Assembly (NCBI GenBank): GCA_041859095.1
Contig: JBHEKY010000023.1
Location: forward strand, 1 to 13,652
Source: UBA1422 sp041859095
GTDB taxonomy: Bacteria > Bacillota > Clostridia > Peptostreptococcales > Anaerovoracaceae
Length of the DNA: 13,652 nucleotides
Reading direction: 5' to 3'
Position 1 is the stretch's first letter, and the number at the start of each line of letters is the position of its first letter. The position numbers and the translations under genes were made by a program. Below the pieces are notes generated by a model, which worked only from the letters and a program-made list of their open reading frames with translations, was not told where the DNA came from and ran no database searches. This document shows, in pieces, positions 13,263-13,652 of this stretch.

Positions 13263-13652
13263 ATGAGCATTCAAATTGACAATCTCTACGAATTGAAGTG
13301 CGTTAATCAACTGACTAGTTTATTTCTTGACGCGTTTCAAGAATACCCCAAGATGCGATTTGCATTTCAAGATAGAGAAACCAGAAAAACAGCAATGGAA
13401 GCCACCTTTCGTTTTTATGGTGCTTACGATTTAAAGTATGGGAAAGCGTATTCTTTAGATTCAAAAGTAAATGAAGCCGCAGTACTCATTGAATCAAGTC
13501 AGGTTAAATACACCTTCTTACGGCATCTGCTGGCTGGCAGCTATTCGAAAGCATATCGAAATACCATGAAAAAATTGGTTCTGTTGCAAAAAATCTTTTC
13601 TGTTTCTCGCAACCGCCACGACTGTTATAATTGTACCATTATTGCCCCAGTG
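13263..13652 (+). CDS. Probable GNAT-family acetyltransferase, 5' part only
   Basis: An open frame of 130 codons from ATG 13263 to the window end, with GAAGG about 6 nt before the ATG. The first 105 residues look like the N-terminal half of a GNAT N-acetyltransferase: LTSLFLDAFQEYPKMRFAF (alpha-1 region, acidic/aromatic), FRFYGAYDLKYGKAYSL, and KYTFLRHLLAGSYSKAYRN. The acetyl-CoA-binding (R/Q)xxGx(G/A) loop is not yet reached, so the assignment is tentative. From about residue 106 the sequence (MKKLVLLQKIFSVSRNRHDC) no longer looks typical. The last 30 bases are copy C of the repeat found at 10855, so the gene may be interrupted or altered there. Confidence 0.62.
   Translation, partial: MSIQIDNLYELKCVNQLTSLFLDAFQEYPKMRFAFQDRETRKTAMEATFRFYGAYDLKYGKAYSLDSKVNEAAVLIESSQVKYTFLRHLLAGSYSKAYRNTMKKLVLLQKIFSVSRNRHDCYNCTIIAPV
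13623..13652 (+). repeat. Copy C of the shared TGTTATAATTGTA(A/C)CA element, cut by window edge
   Basis: 26 of 30 bases match copy B (10855-10884), in the same orientation. Weaker similarity extends upstream to a shared TGTTTCT about 22 nt before it. Here it lies inside an open reading frame (CYNCTIIAPV), while copies A and B lie between genes. Confidence 0.5.

Overview
The window looks like chromosomal DNA of a low-to-moderate G+C, probably anaerobic Firmicute (class Clostridia). This rests on AGGAGG-type ribosome sites, sigma-A-like promoters, U-tract terminators, a sortase-anchored surface protein, a c-di-GMP-I (GEMM-I) riboswitch and a small TM1266-like protein of the kind linked to [FeFe] hydrogenases. 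No rRNA, tRNA, CRISPR array or recognisable transposase was seen.

Left part (1-4977, all minus strand): a four-gene cluster reads EamA/DMT permease -> flavin-binding split-barrel protein -> type I asparaginase -> an unassigned 484-residue protein that looks like a GT-B glycosyltransferase. The genes are 5 to 60 nt apart with no terminator between them, behind one good promoter at about 5059-5086. A PAS-PAS-GGDEF signalling protein follows with its own promoter and runs off the left edge, so only the first part of its GGDEF domain is visible.

Centre (5117-9400, minus strand): two secreted, wall-anchored surface proteins, each with its own promoter and terminator. The 457-aa protein ends in LPDTG. 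A c-di-GMP-I riboswitch with an overlapping intrinsic terminator precedes it, predicted to let the gene be read when c-di-GMP is high. The 792-aa protein is a long Tyr-rich parallel beta-helix ending in NPDTG. With the nearby GGDEF protein this suggests c-di-GMP-controlled surface adhesion, though no sortase lies in the window.

Right part (9552-13652): a small ACT-like protein (minus), a possible 48-aa ORF, a small membrane-anchored protein, a roughly 400-nt stretch with a decayed acetyltransferase remnant, a lipocalin-like protein (plus), a sodium:solute symporter (minus), and the start of a GNAT-like gene that runs off the right edge. A 30-42 nt sequence built on TGTTATAATTGTAACA occurs three times here in the same orientation (about 9930, 10855 and 13623). 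It is the main unexplained pattern, apart from the riboswitch circuit and the uncharacterised GT-B-like gene.
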